Shown piece after piece: positions 14,389 to 22,625 of a stretch of 24,105 nucleotides of DNA (within the stretch, counting starts at the first letter, position 1; each line of letters starts with the position of its first letter). The position numbers were made by a program, and so were the translations under genes. Source of the stretch: a virus; IMG/VR virus record IMGVR_UViG_3300031565_003359, positions 1-24,105 of that record; one strand, 5' to 3'. The notes under the pieces were generated by a model that saw nothing but the letters and a program-made list of their open reading frames with translations, ran no database searches and was not told where the DNA came from.

Positions 14389-16125
14389 ATGGCCGAAGTT
14401 ATAAACAAGCTACGCCAAGGGTTCATCCGGATGACCAAGCTGGATCAAGTGATTCGGCAACAGATGGCGTTGTCTTCCCAGATCGGTGGAATCCAAACAC
14501 ACTTCAGTGCCACTGACGACCTCGTTGGTGACTTGGCGGTTATTGAAGAAACGCTAAGTCAGTTTAATATGATCACTCGTATGCACCGTGAACGCCGGAT
14601 GCGTTACCGGGATTATGAGGCGATGGATAACTATGGAGACGTTAGTGTTGCCCTGGATATCTATGCTGAGGAGGCTACGCAGAACGATTTGGTGAAAGAT
14701 ACGAATCTCTGGGTAACGGGTGACCCTAAAACTGTGCAGATTCTTGAAGACTTTTTTGAGAAACAACGGATTCGGACAATGGTTCATGGTTTTGCTCGGA
14801 CCATTGCTAAGTACGGTGATCTGTTTATGTCCGTTAAGTATGATGTTAACGGCATTTCGAGCATCTTGTATCTTCCCCCGGACTACGTTGAACGTATTGG
14901 TCTCGGTGTGGATAAAGTCAAGTATTACAAGCTAGAGAATCAGCTTAAGCAGGTATCCCCCCGTAAAGATGGGATGCTCCTTCCGTGGGAGTGTGTTCAC
15001 TTCCGGCTGCTGTCCTTCGGTTTCTCAACCATTTATGGGCGGGCAATTATTGAGGCAGCACGTAAACGTTGGCTTCATCTTAAACTTCTTGAAGACGCGG
15101 TGGCTATTTACCGTCTTAACCGTGCCGTTGAAAGACTAATTTTCTACATTGATGTGGGGTCCGCTTCTCCGTCAGAGTCCCTGCGTATCGTTAATCAGTA
15201 CAAGAGGAAGTTCGGTAACAAGCGGTCGTATATTGATCCGAACTCAGGAACGTTCGAGCAGCAGTATGACCCAACCAACATGCTGGAGAATATTTTCTGG
15301 CCTGTTAACTCAGCTACGGAGCGATCTCGGATTGAGAAGCTAAACCCGCCACCGGAGCAGGGTCAGCTTCAGGATCTGGACCACTTTAACGAAAAGCTCT
15401 ATGTTGCCTTGGGTATCCCCCGAGAGTTTCTTACTGGAGAAACTACAGGAAGCTGGAACAGCCGTGAATCGCTTGCTCTGCAAGACGTGCGGTTCTCGCG
15501 TAAACTCCATCGTCTCCAGCAAGCCACCCTAGAGGGCCTAGAAACGCTTTGTCGCTTCCACCTAGCCGTCGTGCTCGGTGATGCCGATCAAGCGCAGGCA
15601 GCCAACTTCCAGCTTCATCTAGCGGACATCTCAAAGGTAGCTCGTCAGCAGTATGACCAAGTTCTCTTGAATCGTGCTCAGTTGATGACTGTTTTGAATG
15701 ATATGAGTCTTCAGATGAACCTGAATCGGGATGTGTGGTTGACTTGGGCGTTTGAGAACTACTTCCCAGATTTGCCTAAGGATCTTATCCCGCACGTTAT
15801 CATTCCTGATGCAGCGTTGTCGGGGGCTAGCCAAGAGATTGCTCAGGCTAACCAGCCTCCTGCTCCAGCAGCACCCGCAGCCAAGGCTAAGCCCAAGAAG
15901 AAGAAAAAGGCTAACGAATCTGCCCGCGATCTTGTCATGCAAGATCTTGGAGATGACGTACCGGTAGACGTGCTCAAGGAATTATTGGAAGACTTTAGTC
16001 CTGCGGAGGATGCCTATTCACAAACCCTGGTGGACAAGCCTAAGATCAATCATTCATGGCTGGAGAAACTTGTTGAGACATACAGTGAGAAAAGGGAAGT
16101 CAATACTCTAACAGAGGAGAGCTAA
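14389..16125 (+). CDS. Portal protein, T4 gp20-like
   Basis: This 578-aa protein sits 4 bp after the previous stop, with a purine-rich AGAGGGGAT site. The text resembles T4-type portals: RMRYRDYEAMDNYGDVSVALDIYAEEA near 70-96, LPPDYVERIG near 163, IYRLNRAVERLIFYIDVG near 240, then FDxFNEKLYVALGIPREFL-like text near 330-345. Portals form the dodecameric ring at one capsid vertex where terminase docks and the tail attaches. Beyond the usual core, residues ~488-510 are an Ala/Pro/Lys linker including K-P-KKKKK (501-507), followed by an acidic helical tail to 578. The internal 'wing-stem-clip' order cannot be assigned in detail from sequence alone. Confidence 0.9.
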   Translation: MAEVINKLRQGFIRMTKLDQVIRQQMALSSQIGGIQTHFSATDDLVGDLAVIEETLSQFNMITRMHRERRMRYRDYEAMDNYGDVSVALDIYAEEATQNDLVKDTNLWVTGDPKTVQILEDFFEKQRIRTMVHGFARTIAKYGDLFMSVKYDVNGISSILYLPPDYVERIGLGVDKVKYYKLENQLKQVSPRKDGMLLPWECVHFRLLSFGFSTIYGRAIIEAARKRWLHLKLLEDAVAIYRLNRAVERLIFYIDVGSASPSESLRIVNQYKRKFGNKRSYIDPNSGTFEQQYDPTNMLENIFWPVNSATERSRIEKLNPPPEQGQLQDLDHFNEKLYVALGIPREFLTGETTGSWNSRESLALQDVRFSRKLHRLQQATLEGLETLCRFHLAVVLGDADQAQAANFQLHLADISKVARQQYDQVLLNRAQLMTVLNDMSLQMNLNRDVWLTWAFENYFPDLPKDLIPHVIIPDAALSGASQEIAQANQPPAPAAPAAKAKPKKKKKANESARDLVMQDLGDDVPVDVLKELLEDFSPAEDAYSQTLVDKPKINHSWLEKLVETYSEKREVNTLTEES

Positions 16126-16499
16126 TGTCGGTCACTTTTCAGAAGTTAGCGACCAGAATACAAAAAAGTTATGAGAACGACCCCGAGGCCCCACAGATCA
16201 CCCAGCCACAGTTGGTGGGTATCATGCACCGCGTATTTTTTCTGATAGGCGATGCACTAGCCTCGGGGGAAGATGTTTATCTAGAGAGTTTTGGCCGGTT
16301 TTATCCTGATTGTAAACCGCCTCGGAAGGTTAAATCCGGGCTTACGTCCGAAACTCATGTGACCAGTTACAAGGTGTTTGTCCGTTTTAACCCGTTCAAG
16401 CAGCTAAATAACCAAGTGGAGATCTATCTCAGAAAGCTTGGTTTAACTCTGGAAATGGATGAGGAGGATACCGATGCTGCCGCATATGAAGAAGAGTAA
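16125..16499 (+). CDS. HU/IHF-like DNA-binding protein
   Basis: This 124-aa protein has its ATG in a TAATG junction with the portal stop, with GAGGAG upstream. Residues ~38-100 fit the HU/IHF layout: the helix VFFLIGDALASGE, then DVYLESFGRFY (the 'V-x-L-x-GFG-x-F' strand with Ser for the first Gly), the arm region CKPPRKVKSGLTSETH, and SYKVFVRFNPFKQLNNQV matching 'V-x-F-x-(P/A)-x-K-x-L'. The N-terminal ~25 residues and the acidic tail (EMDEEDTDAAAYEEE) are additions. HU-family proteins bend and compact DNA. Placement next to the portal suggests a packaging, genome-organisation or virion role. The family call is moderately firm; the role is inferred. Confidence 0.72.
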   Translation: MSVTFQKLATRIQKSYENDPEAPQITQPQLVGIMHRVFFLIGDALASGEDVYLESFGRFYPDCKPPRKVKSGLTSETHVTSYKVFVRFNPFKQLNNQVEIYLRKLGLTLEMDEEDTDAAAYEEE

Positions 16500-16644
16500 T
16501 CAAGAGAAGCCGGAAGAGTTCATCTCTGTTGAAAACGAGATGGCAAAGATCCACGCTGAAACACACCCGTTTACACCCGCTAGGGATGTGCCTAATGTCG
16601 AACTAGACAAAGACACCAAAGATGGTAAAAAGGCAACTGACTGA
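16474..16644 (+). CDS. Very small hydrophilic protein
   Basis: The ATG at 16474 (56 aa) lies 7 bp after GAGGAGG (16461-16467), a strong site within the preceding gene. The in-frame ATG at 16459 overlaps that site. The product is polar and probably unstructured (SNQEKPEEFISVENEM; DKDTKDGKKATD). It overlaps the HU-like gene by 26 bp and the next gene by 23 bp, so it bridges the two. No function can be given. The strong ribosome site is the main reason to accept it. Confidence 0.6.
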   Translation: MLPHMKKSNQEKPEEFISVENEMAKIHAETHPFTPARDVPNVELDKDTKDGKKATD

Positions 16645-17383
16645 AGCTAAGTCCATTGGTGGTCATACCGCGACAGAAAGCCCGTGGAAACATCATGCTA
16701 TCGTTGCAACAATCCGTGCGGCTGCTACTCCCGGTAGACACCAAACCTTACTTGATGTAGGGCAAAGGGTAGTTTATCCCCGTTTTGCCCGGTTAGAGGC
16801 ACAGTTTAGACGAGATCTTGATGATATTTTCAGCAATTTCTCTGCATACACCTCGCGCCGGGTGAAACGGATTTTTCGTGTTGCGTACACACAAGCATTC
16901 CAACTGGGTCAACTGGCGGCAAGCGGCAGCGGTTCGAACCGGCTCCCGGCACTTAAGCCGGAGGATAAGCGTTGGCTTGAAACATTTCTTCGTAAAGAGT
17001 TTGATCTTTGGAAGAAATTCATGGCTGATGTTGACGCCGGGAAAGGGAAGCTGGATTACAACAAGCGGAAAGAGATGTATGTTCAGGCACTAAAGTCTAT
17101 GTACAACAGTTCTCGGGTAATTGCTACTCCCCCTATGACGCTGTACTATTGGGAGACTACTCCCTCAGAGCACTGCCCACATTGCTTGTATCTACAAACT
17201 AAAAGCCCTTTTATCAAGGCTAATTTACCCACGGTTCCAGCATCTGGGGATACAAAATGTCTGTCTAATTGTAACTGCCACTTGCGAATAGAGCACGCTA
17301 CTATAGCCAAATACTTAAAAGTTAGTAAAAATGCTCCTTCTCGTGAAGAGCTTCTTCGAGGAATGCGAGCGTGGTCTAAGTAA
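16622..17383 (+). CDS. Head morphogenesis protein (Mu gpF / SPP1 gp7-like minor head protein)
   Basis: This 253-aa protein starts inside the tiny preceding ORF. The N-terminal two thirds are helical and basic (YPRFARLEAQFRRDLDDIF; RRVKRIFRVAYTQAFQLGQL). The C-terminus carries the hallmark of minor head proteins: a WETTPSEHCPHC segment with C185 and C188, a LPTVPASGD turn, then C213, C217 and C219 in KCLSNCNCHLRIE. In the family this reads 'W...d..C..C...lP...H..CrC' and may bind a metal ion. Such proteins are usually encoded directly after the portal and enter the prohead in few copies, helping DNA passage or head completion. Here two small genes intervene. Confidence 0.8.
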   Translation: MVKRQLTEAKSIGGHTATESPWKHHAIVATIRAAATPGRHQTLLDVGQRVVYPRFARLEAQFRRDLDDIFSNFSAYTSRRVKRIFRVAYTQAFQLGQLAASGSGSNRLPALKPEDKRWLETFLRKEFDLWKKFMADVDAGKGKLDYNKRKEMYVQALKSMYNSSRVIATPPMTLYYWETTPSEHCPHCLYLQTKSPFIKANLPTVPASGDTKCLSNCNCHLRIEHATIAKYLKVSKNAPSREELLRGMRAWSK

Positions 17384-17385
17384 CT

Positions 17386-17396
17386 TGCGGTATTAA
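17386..17396 (+). promoter_or_regulatory. TGCGGTATTAA element (copy C), candidate phage promoter
   Basis: This matches TGCTTTATTAA at 9 of 11 positions in the 33-bp gap before the gene at 17417, ending 20 bp upstream of its ATG. A TATATGAT run follows at 17398-17405. No TTGACA-like box is correctly spaced for either. Confidence 0.3.
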
Positions 17397-17416
17397 TTAT
17401 ATGATAGGGGTGAGAT

Positions 17417-17857
17417 ATGGACTTGATCGAATATTTAGACGCTTTTGTCGAAGAAGCAGTTGCAGAGCTATACACGCCTGAAGAAGCTACTTTTCTTCTT
17501 TTGAATGAGAGCTTTAAGTTCACCCAACTCGGAGAACCTGTCCACCTACTCACTGAAATGAAGCGTATCCGCGTGAAGGTTGCTGGTGGTGGGTATATGA
17601 CCAAACGTAAGATTGGTCGTAAAGATCCTCGTCGTTCGATGATCGCTAAACGTTCTGCCCGGAAAGGGAGAGCGAAGCGTATGGCCGCTATGCGTAACCC
17701 CCGGAGTAAGATGAAGCGCAGGCGGACTATGGCAGCCCGGTCTAGATTACTAGGTGCGAGCAAGCATAAGGCGTACAGAGGCTTTCACGGAGCCAAGCGG
17801 CACGCTGCCCCCCGCAGACAGGCCCACCCTCGCATTCGACGTGTTCGTAGGCGGTAA
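17417..17857 (+). CDS. Acidic-head, protamine-like basic-tail protein (possible prohead core / DNA-condensing protein)
   Basis: This 146-aa protein is preceded by AGGGGTGAG. It is sharply two-part. Residues 1-47 hold 11 Asp/Glu and a single Lys (MDLIEYLDAFVEEAVAEL). Residues 48-146 hold 40 Lys/Arg in 99 residues with only one Asp and no Glu, including KMKRRRTMAARSR and the end PRIRRVRRR. The T4 head cluster has small prohead core proteins (gp67, gp68) directly after the portal, and several T4-related phages encode an Arg/Lys-rich core protein there. Position and composition suit a scaffold/core component or a DNA-neutralising protein. The four-base TAATG overlap with the next gene shows tight coupling. 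I have no sequence-level proof of either role. Confidence 0.7.
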   Translation: MDLIEYLDAFVEEAVAELYTPEEATFLLLNESFKFTQLGEPVHLLTEMKRIRVKVAGGGYMTKRKIGRKDPRRSMIAKRSARKGRAKRMAAMRNPRSKMKRRRTMAARSRLLGASKHKAYRGFHGAKRHAAPRRQAHPRIRRVRRR

Positions 17858-20800
17858 TGATGATTAAGTATGATCGTACTAAGGGCGCATTTCTTCTGGA
17901 GAATTTTGGCGCAGGACGTGGGATAGAGGATGTCGGGCAACGTATCCCCGGCAGATGGCATGTTATCGAAAAGATGGATGCCCATAGCCTTTTTAAGCAG
18001 CAGTTTCCCTCTTTTAACACCCCCACTAAACTTGTCTTTGCTGCGCTGAGTCGAGCAGGGGTTCAGCCCAAGGTGTACCTCCGAGGTGTTCCGGATGCCG
18101 AGGGGAGCGTCGATCAGAGCATCCGTTACCCACGTAACCTAGACAGCTTTGCTACAGATATCAAAACTGTAACAATGGAAGGTCGCCCCCCGCATTCTTT
18201 CCGGGTTTTCATCAGCGGACCCCCAACGGAAACAATGGAAGCACTGGTCAAAAGTGCTCATACGCTTTGGCTAGAGCACTTGAAAAACCCTGATGTTACG
18301 ACCCTTGAGAAGGTACAGCGAGTTCTGGATGCCTACGTCAAAAGCAAAGTTTCCCAGCAGGTAATCAATGATTGGATAGACATCGCCATTGAAACTGAGG
18401 GTGGAGCACGCCCAAACCCCCATGTCCACACTAAATTCAAGTATGAGCGTATTGCGTTTAACACCATTGGGCACAGGTATGGTTTGGCTTCCCAAGCCCC
18501 GGATAGCGCAAAGCAGTCCTGGTTACGCACCAAAGATAAGGCGTTAAAGACTGAAGTCGATAAGTTGGTTGAAGCCATTATGGGGCTTTACTACTATGAG
18601 ATCTGGAAAGCTTTTCAAGAGTATGTTTTTGACAACACCGAGGGTGTTGTGCATACCATCGACAACCAGATAAAAACCGGGAAGGTACGCGAAGCTTACG
18701 ATAAGACGAAGGGTAAGCCCGTCCCGACAACGGTTGCGATCCCCGAGAAGAAATACGATCCACGGGAACCCCATAAAAACCCCGTGTTGTACAAACACCA
18801 AGGGTATGTCACGAGTACCAACCCTAGAGGGCCGAAGTCCAAAGTTGTGGCCTCCATTCGCCAAGATACTGGCGATCTTGGGACTATGCTTGTTACAGCA
18901 GAACCAAAGGAACGAGTGTCACAGCGTAGTGACGGTTCGTATTTCCGTCCTCCTACTGCACCAAGACATGTTGGTAGTATGGTTCCGGAGAGCAGTGTTG
19001 GGTCCATTGTAGACACAGGCGATTACCACGCGATCTTTGGTATCTATTACGACAACCCATTGATTGTTCCTAAACTCAGTCATCAGATTTACTGGTATGG
19101 AAACCGAGATCACTTCTTCCGTGCAGTATTTGAGTATGCCATTATGACGGGGGATACTCCCGTCTTAGCCTACCGGATCTACCCCAAAAAGGGTGATCGG
19201 GCAAATCTTGGGATTACCCGAAGAGAACTTGAGCAAAATGGTGGTCCTGAGGGTCGCAGAGCGGTTGCGGCGATTGACAAGACAATCACCGCATTTCATC
19301 GTGAGATTAAACGTGGTCATCAGCTTTGGCACGCCAAAATCGCCAAATGGCTCGGGGTTGAGGTTGACCTTAGCCAAAATGACATCCCGCTTAATCCTCT
19401 TCGTGACATGCCCGAGGGGAAGAACATCGACCCAGAAGGCTGGACGAAGTACAGAACTTGGGTACGAAATAACTCACGATCAAAATTAGGCTTGAATTTC
19501 CAAGCTCAGTTGTCGAAGAAGTATATTGACCCTAATACTGGGAGGCAGAAAGCTTGGAAGTTTTCACGTCACATGGATGCTTCACGAGAAGGGTACAAGA
19601 CTACGGTTCGGATGACTGGGGAACGCGATAAACACGGTAAGCCAGTTGAGCCTTGGGCAGTTTATCTGATCGAATATCTTTTAGCCCATAAAACTATTGG
19701 TATGGTCGGGGATACTTATATGGCTCCGATCAATGTTATTCGGGCAGATGACGATATCCCTCCACGTGGGACGACTAAGCGGTGGACTAAATCGGCGTAT
19801 ATGCAGCTACTACGAGAAAACTTTGGTCGCTTCCCTGTTTCAAAGGCAACGAATTGGAAGTTTCTCCGGGCAAGAACAAGCCATAAATTCCCTTTTTCTC
19901 GCTTGATTCGACACTCTGTTGTTCCCCCAGCGGATCTTCCCGAAGTCAACGAGAAGTTGAAACAGGGCGGTCTGCGGGGAATTACGAGAACAGAATTTGG
20001 CTACATTGTTGATGGGCTAGAGTGGGATGCTTATCAGATGGTAGTGGCTATGCCCCCATCTGTGGCCGAAAAAGAGTTCGGGCTACTCCACAGAAACTCC
20101 TACTCGCGTTTGGTCTTAGATGAGCCTAGAATCATTCGTCAGCACCGTCTGGGGAAACAGGGGCCTAGACGCTCTTTGAAAGAGTTTGGGTTCACCCCCT
20201 TCAAGGTTAAGAGCGAGTTTCTAACTAGTCCATTTTCAAAGGCGGACCAAACTTCTGTTGATCCGGCATCTATTATTGGGCGCAAAACAGTCCTTCCTCC
20301 AGGGTACTTTCACAGCAAGCTGGGGAGAACCTGGGTGCCTAAAGTTCACACACACCTAAACGATGCTGGGGAAGTCGCTCATCGGACGATTGTAGACTAC
20401 GAGAAATTGAACGACCCAGAAGATCGAATGAAGATGTGGGAGACTTACGCTCGCAGAGTCGCGTTACAGGCGAAAGAAGTAGAGTACGACATTCGTAGTT
20501 ACTTACGGGCATTGTCTTCGGTCGAGATGGCTGTAGGTAGCCGTCTTGGGGCAGATTTGGATGCCAACATCGACACGTATATCAAGTATGTGCGTAAGGA
20601 GCTTACTCCAACTGGGGGGCATTACACCATCCCGGTCGTAGTACAGAAACTCGGTTTGGCTAAGTACACCGCGCCTATTGGATCGGTGAATTTGCAGACT
20701 GCATGGTTGACTGTAAAAGCTCCTTCGGAATCAGTAGCTAAGTTCCTCATTCTGTACAGGTTGTTGCGGCGTTCGGTGTCGAATAAAGAAATGGGAAAAG

Positions 20801-21021
20801 CGATGAAGATACGCTCTAGAGGCGGATCTTATCGTATCTTCCCAGACAACAATGCTAGGCTGCTAGCACAGTGGGCAGCGTCGAATTTTGCTGTTGTTCG
20901 GAATGATGATCCTGGTGGAATCCGCCGAATTGGTCCTAGGATTAACCACGATCAGAAGGACTTAGAGCGCGGAGTTCCAGATGCCCAGCATCTCTTGGCC
21001 CGTTTGTTAAGGATTGACTAA
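17857..21021 (+). CDS. Large 1054-aa protein of unknown function
   Basis: This is the largest gene in the window and begins in a TAATG junction. There are two adjacent ATGs (17857 and 17860), either of which may be used. The protein is basic and soluble-looking, with no signal peptide, membrane segment, coiled-coil stretch or repeat that I can see. Notable segments are GIYYDNPLIVPKLSHQIYWYG, ELEQNGGPEGRRAVAAIDK near the middle, WRNNSRSKLGLNF-like text, and LLYRLLRRSV-like helices near the C-terminus. I could not identify ATPase, polymerase, protease, lysozyme or transferase signatures. Its place in the head cluster argues for a virion protein, perhaps internal or injected. It could equally be an enzyme of unfamiliar type. 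Confidence 0.8.
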   Translation: MMIKYDRTKGAFLLENFGAGRGIEDVGQRIPGRWHVIEKMDAHSLFKQQFPSFNTPTKLVFAALSRAGVQPKVYLRGVPDAEGSVDQSIRYPRNLDSFATDIKTVTMEGRPPHSFRVFISGPPTETMEALVKSAHTLWLEHLKNPDVTTLEKVQRVLDAYVKSKVSQQVINDWIDIAIETEGGARPNPHVHTKFKYERIAFNTIGHRYGLASQAPDSAKQSWLRTKDKALKTEVDKLVEAIMGLYYYEIWKAFQEYVFDNTEGVVHTIDNQIKTGKVREAYDKTKGKPVPTTVAIPEKKYDPREPHKNPVLYKHQGYVTSTNPRGPKSKVVASIRQDTGDLGTMLVTAEPKERVSQRSDGSYFRPPTAPRHVGSMVPESSVGSIVDTGDYHAIFGIYYDNPLIVPKLSHQIYWYGNRDHFFRAVFEYAIMTGDTPVLAYRIYPKKGDRANLGITRRELEQNGGPEGRRAVAAIDKTITAFHREIKRGHQLWHAKIAKWLGVEVDLSQNDIPLNPLRDMPEGKNIDPEGWTKYRTWVRNNSRSKLGLNFQAQLSKKYIDPNTGRQKAWKFSRHMDASREGYKTTVRMTGERDKHGKPVEPWAVYLIEYLLAHKTIGMVGDTYMAPINVIRADDDIPPRGTTKRWTKSAYMQLLRENFGRFPVSKATNWKFLRARTSHKFPFSRLIRHSVVPPADLPEVNEKLKQGGLRGITRTEFGYIVDGLEWDAYQMVVAMPPSVAEKEFGLLHRNSYSRLVLDEPRIIRQHRLGKQGPRRSLKEFGFTPFKVKSEFLTSPFSKADQTSVDPASIIGRKTVLPPGYFHSKLGRTWVPKVHTHLNDAGEVAHRTIVDYEKLNDPEDRMKMWETYARRVALQAKEVEYDIRSYLRALSSVEMAVGSRLGADLDANIDTYIKYVRKELTPTGGHYTIPVVVQKLGLAKYTAPIGSVNLQTAWLTVKAPSESVAKFLILYRLLRRSVSNKEMGKAMKIRSRGGSYRIFPDNNARLLAQWAASNFAVVRNDDPGGIRRIGPRINHDQKDLERGVPDAQHLLARLLRID

Positions 21022-22190
21022 TGGGGTATATCACCGTCGAAAGACAGGTATTTTACCTTCGAGCTAAGTCATACTCTGGGGATAAGGCCCAAACCCATCT
21101 TTGGGTGGAGACCCGTAGAATCCCCTGGGGTAATGATACGACTGCCCGAAGTGTGTTGTACATGGACGACGATTTATTCGGCGGTGTAAGCACTAAGGTA
21201 AACGGTCAGTCTATTGACGCTCTGCGGCGGTTCTTCTTGGGTGAGGGGGCTAAATACCCTAAGCTCCTTATAGCCGATGTCAGCGCAAAAGACTTGATGA
21301 GCAAAACGGAGATCAGCCAGAAGTTCTTCGAGGGGTATAAGAAGCAATTAAAAGATGTGTCTAACGTTGGGGTCCCTGCCGAAAACCCGTTGGACGAGGA
21401 CAGCTCGTATAAGTTAAAGATGGCTCAGTATCGTCTAGGCCGTTCTCCAGCAGGAACACGAGTTCTGACTCGTCCTGTACGGGGGGTAGAGAAGCACTAC
21501 AAAGCTCATTACGGCAAACACTATTTCAATACTGTTTGGACTGTGTACGATCCTACGAAACCGGGGAAACAGAAGGTTCCTAAGGACCGAGCATTAAGAT
21601 TGGCAAAATCCGTATTGAATACGAAATTTGCCAATGTGCTGTACCAGGGGCACCGTGGGCACCAAAAACTCATGGATAAGGATTCTGTGGTTGTTTTGGG
21701 TGTGGGGTTCATGCTCCGGTATTGGGACAAAATCCCTTCCCCAGATGTTGTACGGTTGCCTGATGTGGATCGTAGGGTGAGTATTTACACTCATAATGCG
21801 TTCAGGGGGCTGAAGAAAAAAGACCATGTTACTCGTGATCCGGGGCAAATTTGGTATGCTATAGGGAAGTATAAACTCCCGTTATTAAGTACTAGATTTA
21901 AGCCAAGTTCTAGGGGACGGGTAAAACGATATGCCACTCTACGTTCTGGGCATGGTATCGTCAGTATCCACCCAGAGGAAGAATATAAATTCACGCCTTT
22001 ATTCACAGTTAAGGGCAAAAATATGGCAGATGCCCGAGAGAATGCAGAGGAAAAGATCGAGCATATGCGGAAGAATCCTGCGTTGAAGGAAAAAGCTCTT
22101 GATCTTGGTAATGCGTGGAACGCAGCTAACCGCAAAATGGTCTCGAAGAACGCCCTGAAGATGTTGCAGCGATCTATGAAGAATCAATAA
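21021..22190 (+). CDS. 389-aa basic protein of unknown function
   Basis: This gene starts in a TAATG junction with the 1054-aa gene, with AAGGA 7 bp upstream, so both are probably co-translated. The chain is basic and mixed alpha/beta: YITVERQVFYLRAKSYSGD at the start, DRALRLAKSVLNTKFANVLYQG in the middle, and a long basic helical end (ADARENAEEKIEHMRKN; MVSKNALKMLQRSMKNQ). The segment VVVLGVGFMLRYWD is hydrophobic but too short to be a convincing membrane span. It shows no motif I recognise and no clear resemblance to the upstream large protein. A shared function with that protein is inferred only from their overlap. Confidence 0.78.
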   Translation: MGYITVERQVFYLRAKSYSGDKAQTHLWVETRRIPWGNDTTARSVLYMDDDLFGGVSTKVNGQSIDALRRFFLGEGAKYPKLLIADVSAKDLMSKTEISQKFFEGYKKQLKDVSNVGVPAENPLDEDSSYKLKMAQYRLGRSPAGTRVLTRPVRGVEKHYKAHYGKHYFNTVWTVYDPTKPGKQKVPKDRALRLAKSVLNTKFANVLYQGHRGHQKLMDKDSVVVLGVGFMLRYWDKIPSPDVVRLPDVDRRVSIYTHNAFRGLKKKDHVTRDPGQIWYAIGKYKLPLLSTRFKPSSRGRVKRYATLRSGHGIVSIHPEEEYKFTPLFTVKGKNMADARENAEEKIEHMRKNPALKEKALDLGNAWNAANRKMVSKNALKMLQRSMKNQ

Positions 22191-22192
22191 TG

Positions 22193-22234
22193 TACGAAAG
22201 TTTTTTTTGTTAGGGTTTATTACATGTGTTCGTA
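22193..22234. promoter_or_regulatory. 6-bp inverted repeat flanking a TTTATTA element
   Basis: TACGAA (22193-22198) and TTCGTA (22229-22234) are inverted arms in the 65-bp gap before the gene at 22256. They enclose a T8 run (22201-22208) and GGGTTTATTAC (22213-22223), which is 8 of 11 to TGCTTTATTAA (copy D). It may be an operator around a weak phage promoter. Coding DNA contains equally good matches, so confidence is low. Confidence 0.22.
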
Positions 22235-22255
22235 TGAACTTGATAGGAGGATACG

Positions 22256-22624
22256 ATGAATCGAGCAATTGACACGTTATTTTACCAGTGGGCGACTACC
22301 GATGACGACAAGAAGATCCCCACGATCATCGAAGATATTAGTGAAATGGATGACGCCGATAAAATCGACGTTCTACTGACCGAGTATGCCAGTTGTGTAG
22401 CAGAGTTGATCGAAGCCGAAGTTGTAAGTCGTGCGGTCATTGATGAGAAGATCCGCATGGCCCAAGAAGACCCCGAACTTGCTGAAGAGGATGGGGAACT
22501 TATTGCTGAAGCTATTATGGAATCTGAAGACGTACAGGAAATCCAGGAAGCGGTCGAGGCATCCAAAAATGCTCTTGATCTGCTCCATACCAGTATGGTC
22601 CGCGTATTCTCACGTGAGGTGTAA
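22256..22624 (+). CDS. Acidic helical protein of unknown function
   Basis: This 122-aa protein has a near-perfect ribosome site (ATAGGAGGATACG) and follows a 65-bp gap, so it probably starts a transcription unit. The sequence is strongly acidic and helical (TTDDDKKIPTIIEDISEMDD; QEDPELAEEDGELIAEAIME), with a mild basic end (MVRVFSREV). The composition resembles scaffold or chaperone-type helical proteins, but no family is recognised. The next gene starts 1 bp after its stop. Confidence 0.72.
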   Translation: MNRAIDTLFYQWATTDDDKKIPTIIEDISEMDDADKIDVLLTEYASCVAELIEAEVVSRAVIDEKIRMAQEDPELAEEDGELIAEAIMESEDVQEIQEAVEASKNALDLLHTSMVRVFSREV

Positions 22625-22625
22625 T

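Noticed and set aside
15892-15912. A-rich lysine run in the portal gene as a programmed frameshift site
   Set aside because: The zero frame continues for about 70 more codons with sensible protein text, and the run is not an A-AAA-AAG heptamer in frame.
22191-22210. T8 run after the 389-aa gene as an intrinsic terminator
   Set aside because: No GC-rich hairpin precedes the T-run. Only a long-range 6-bp inverted repeat is visible.
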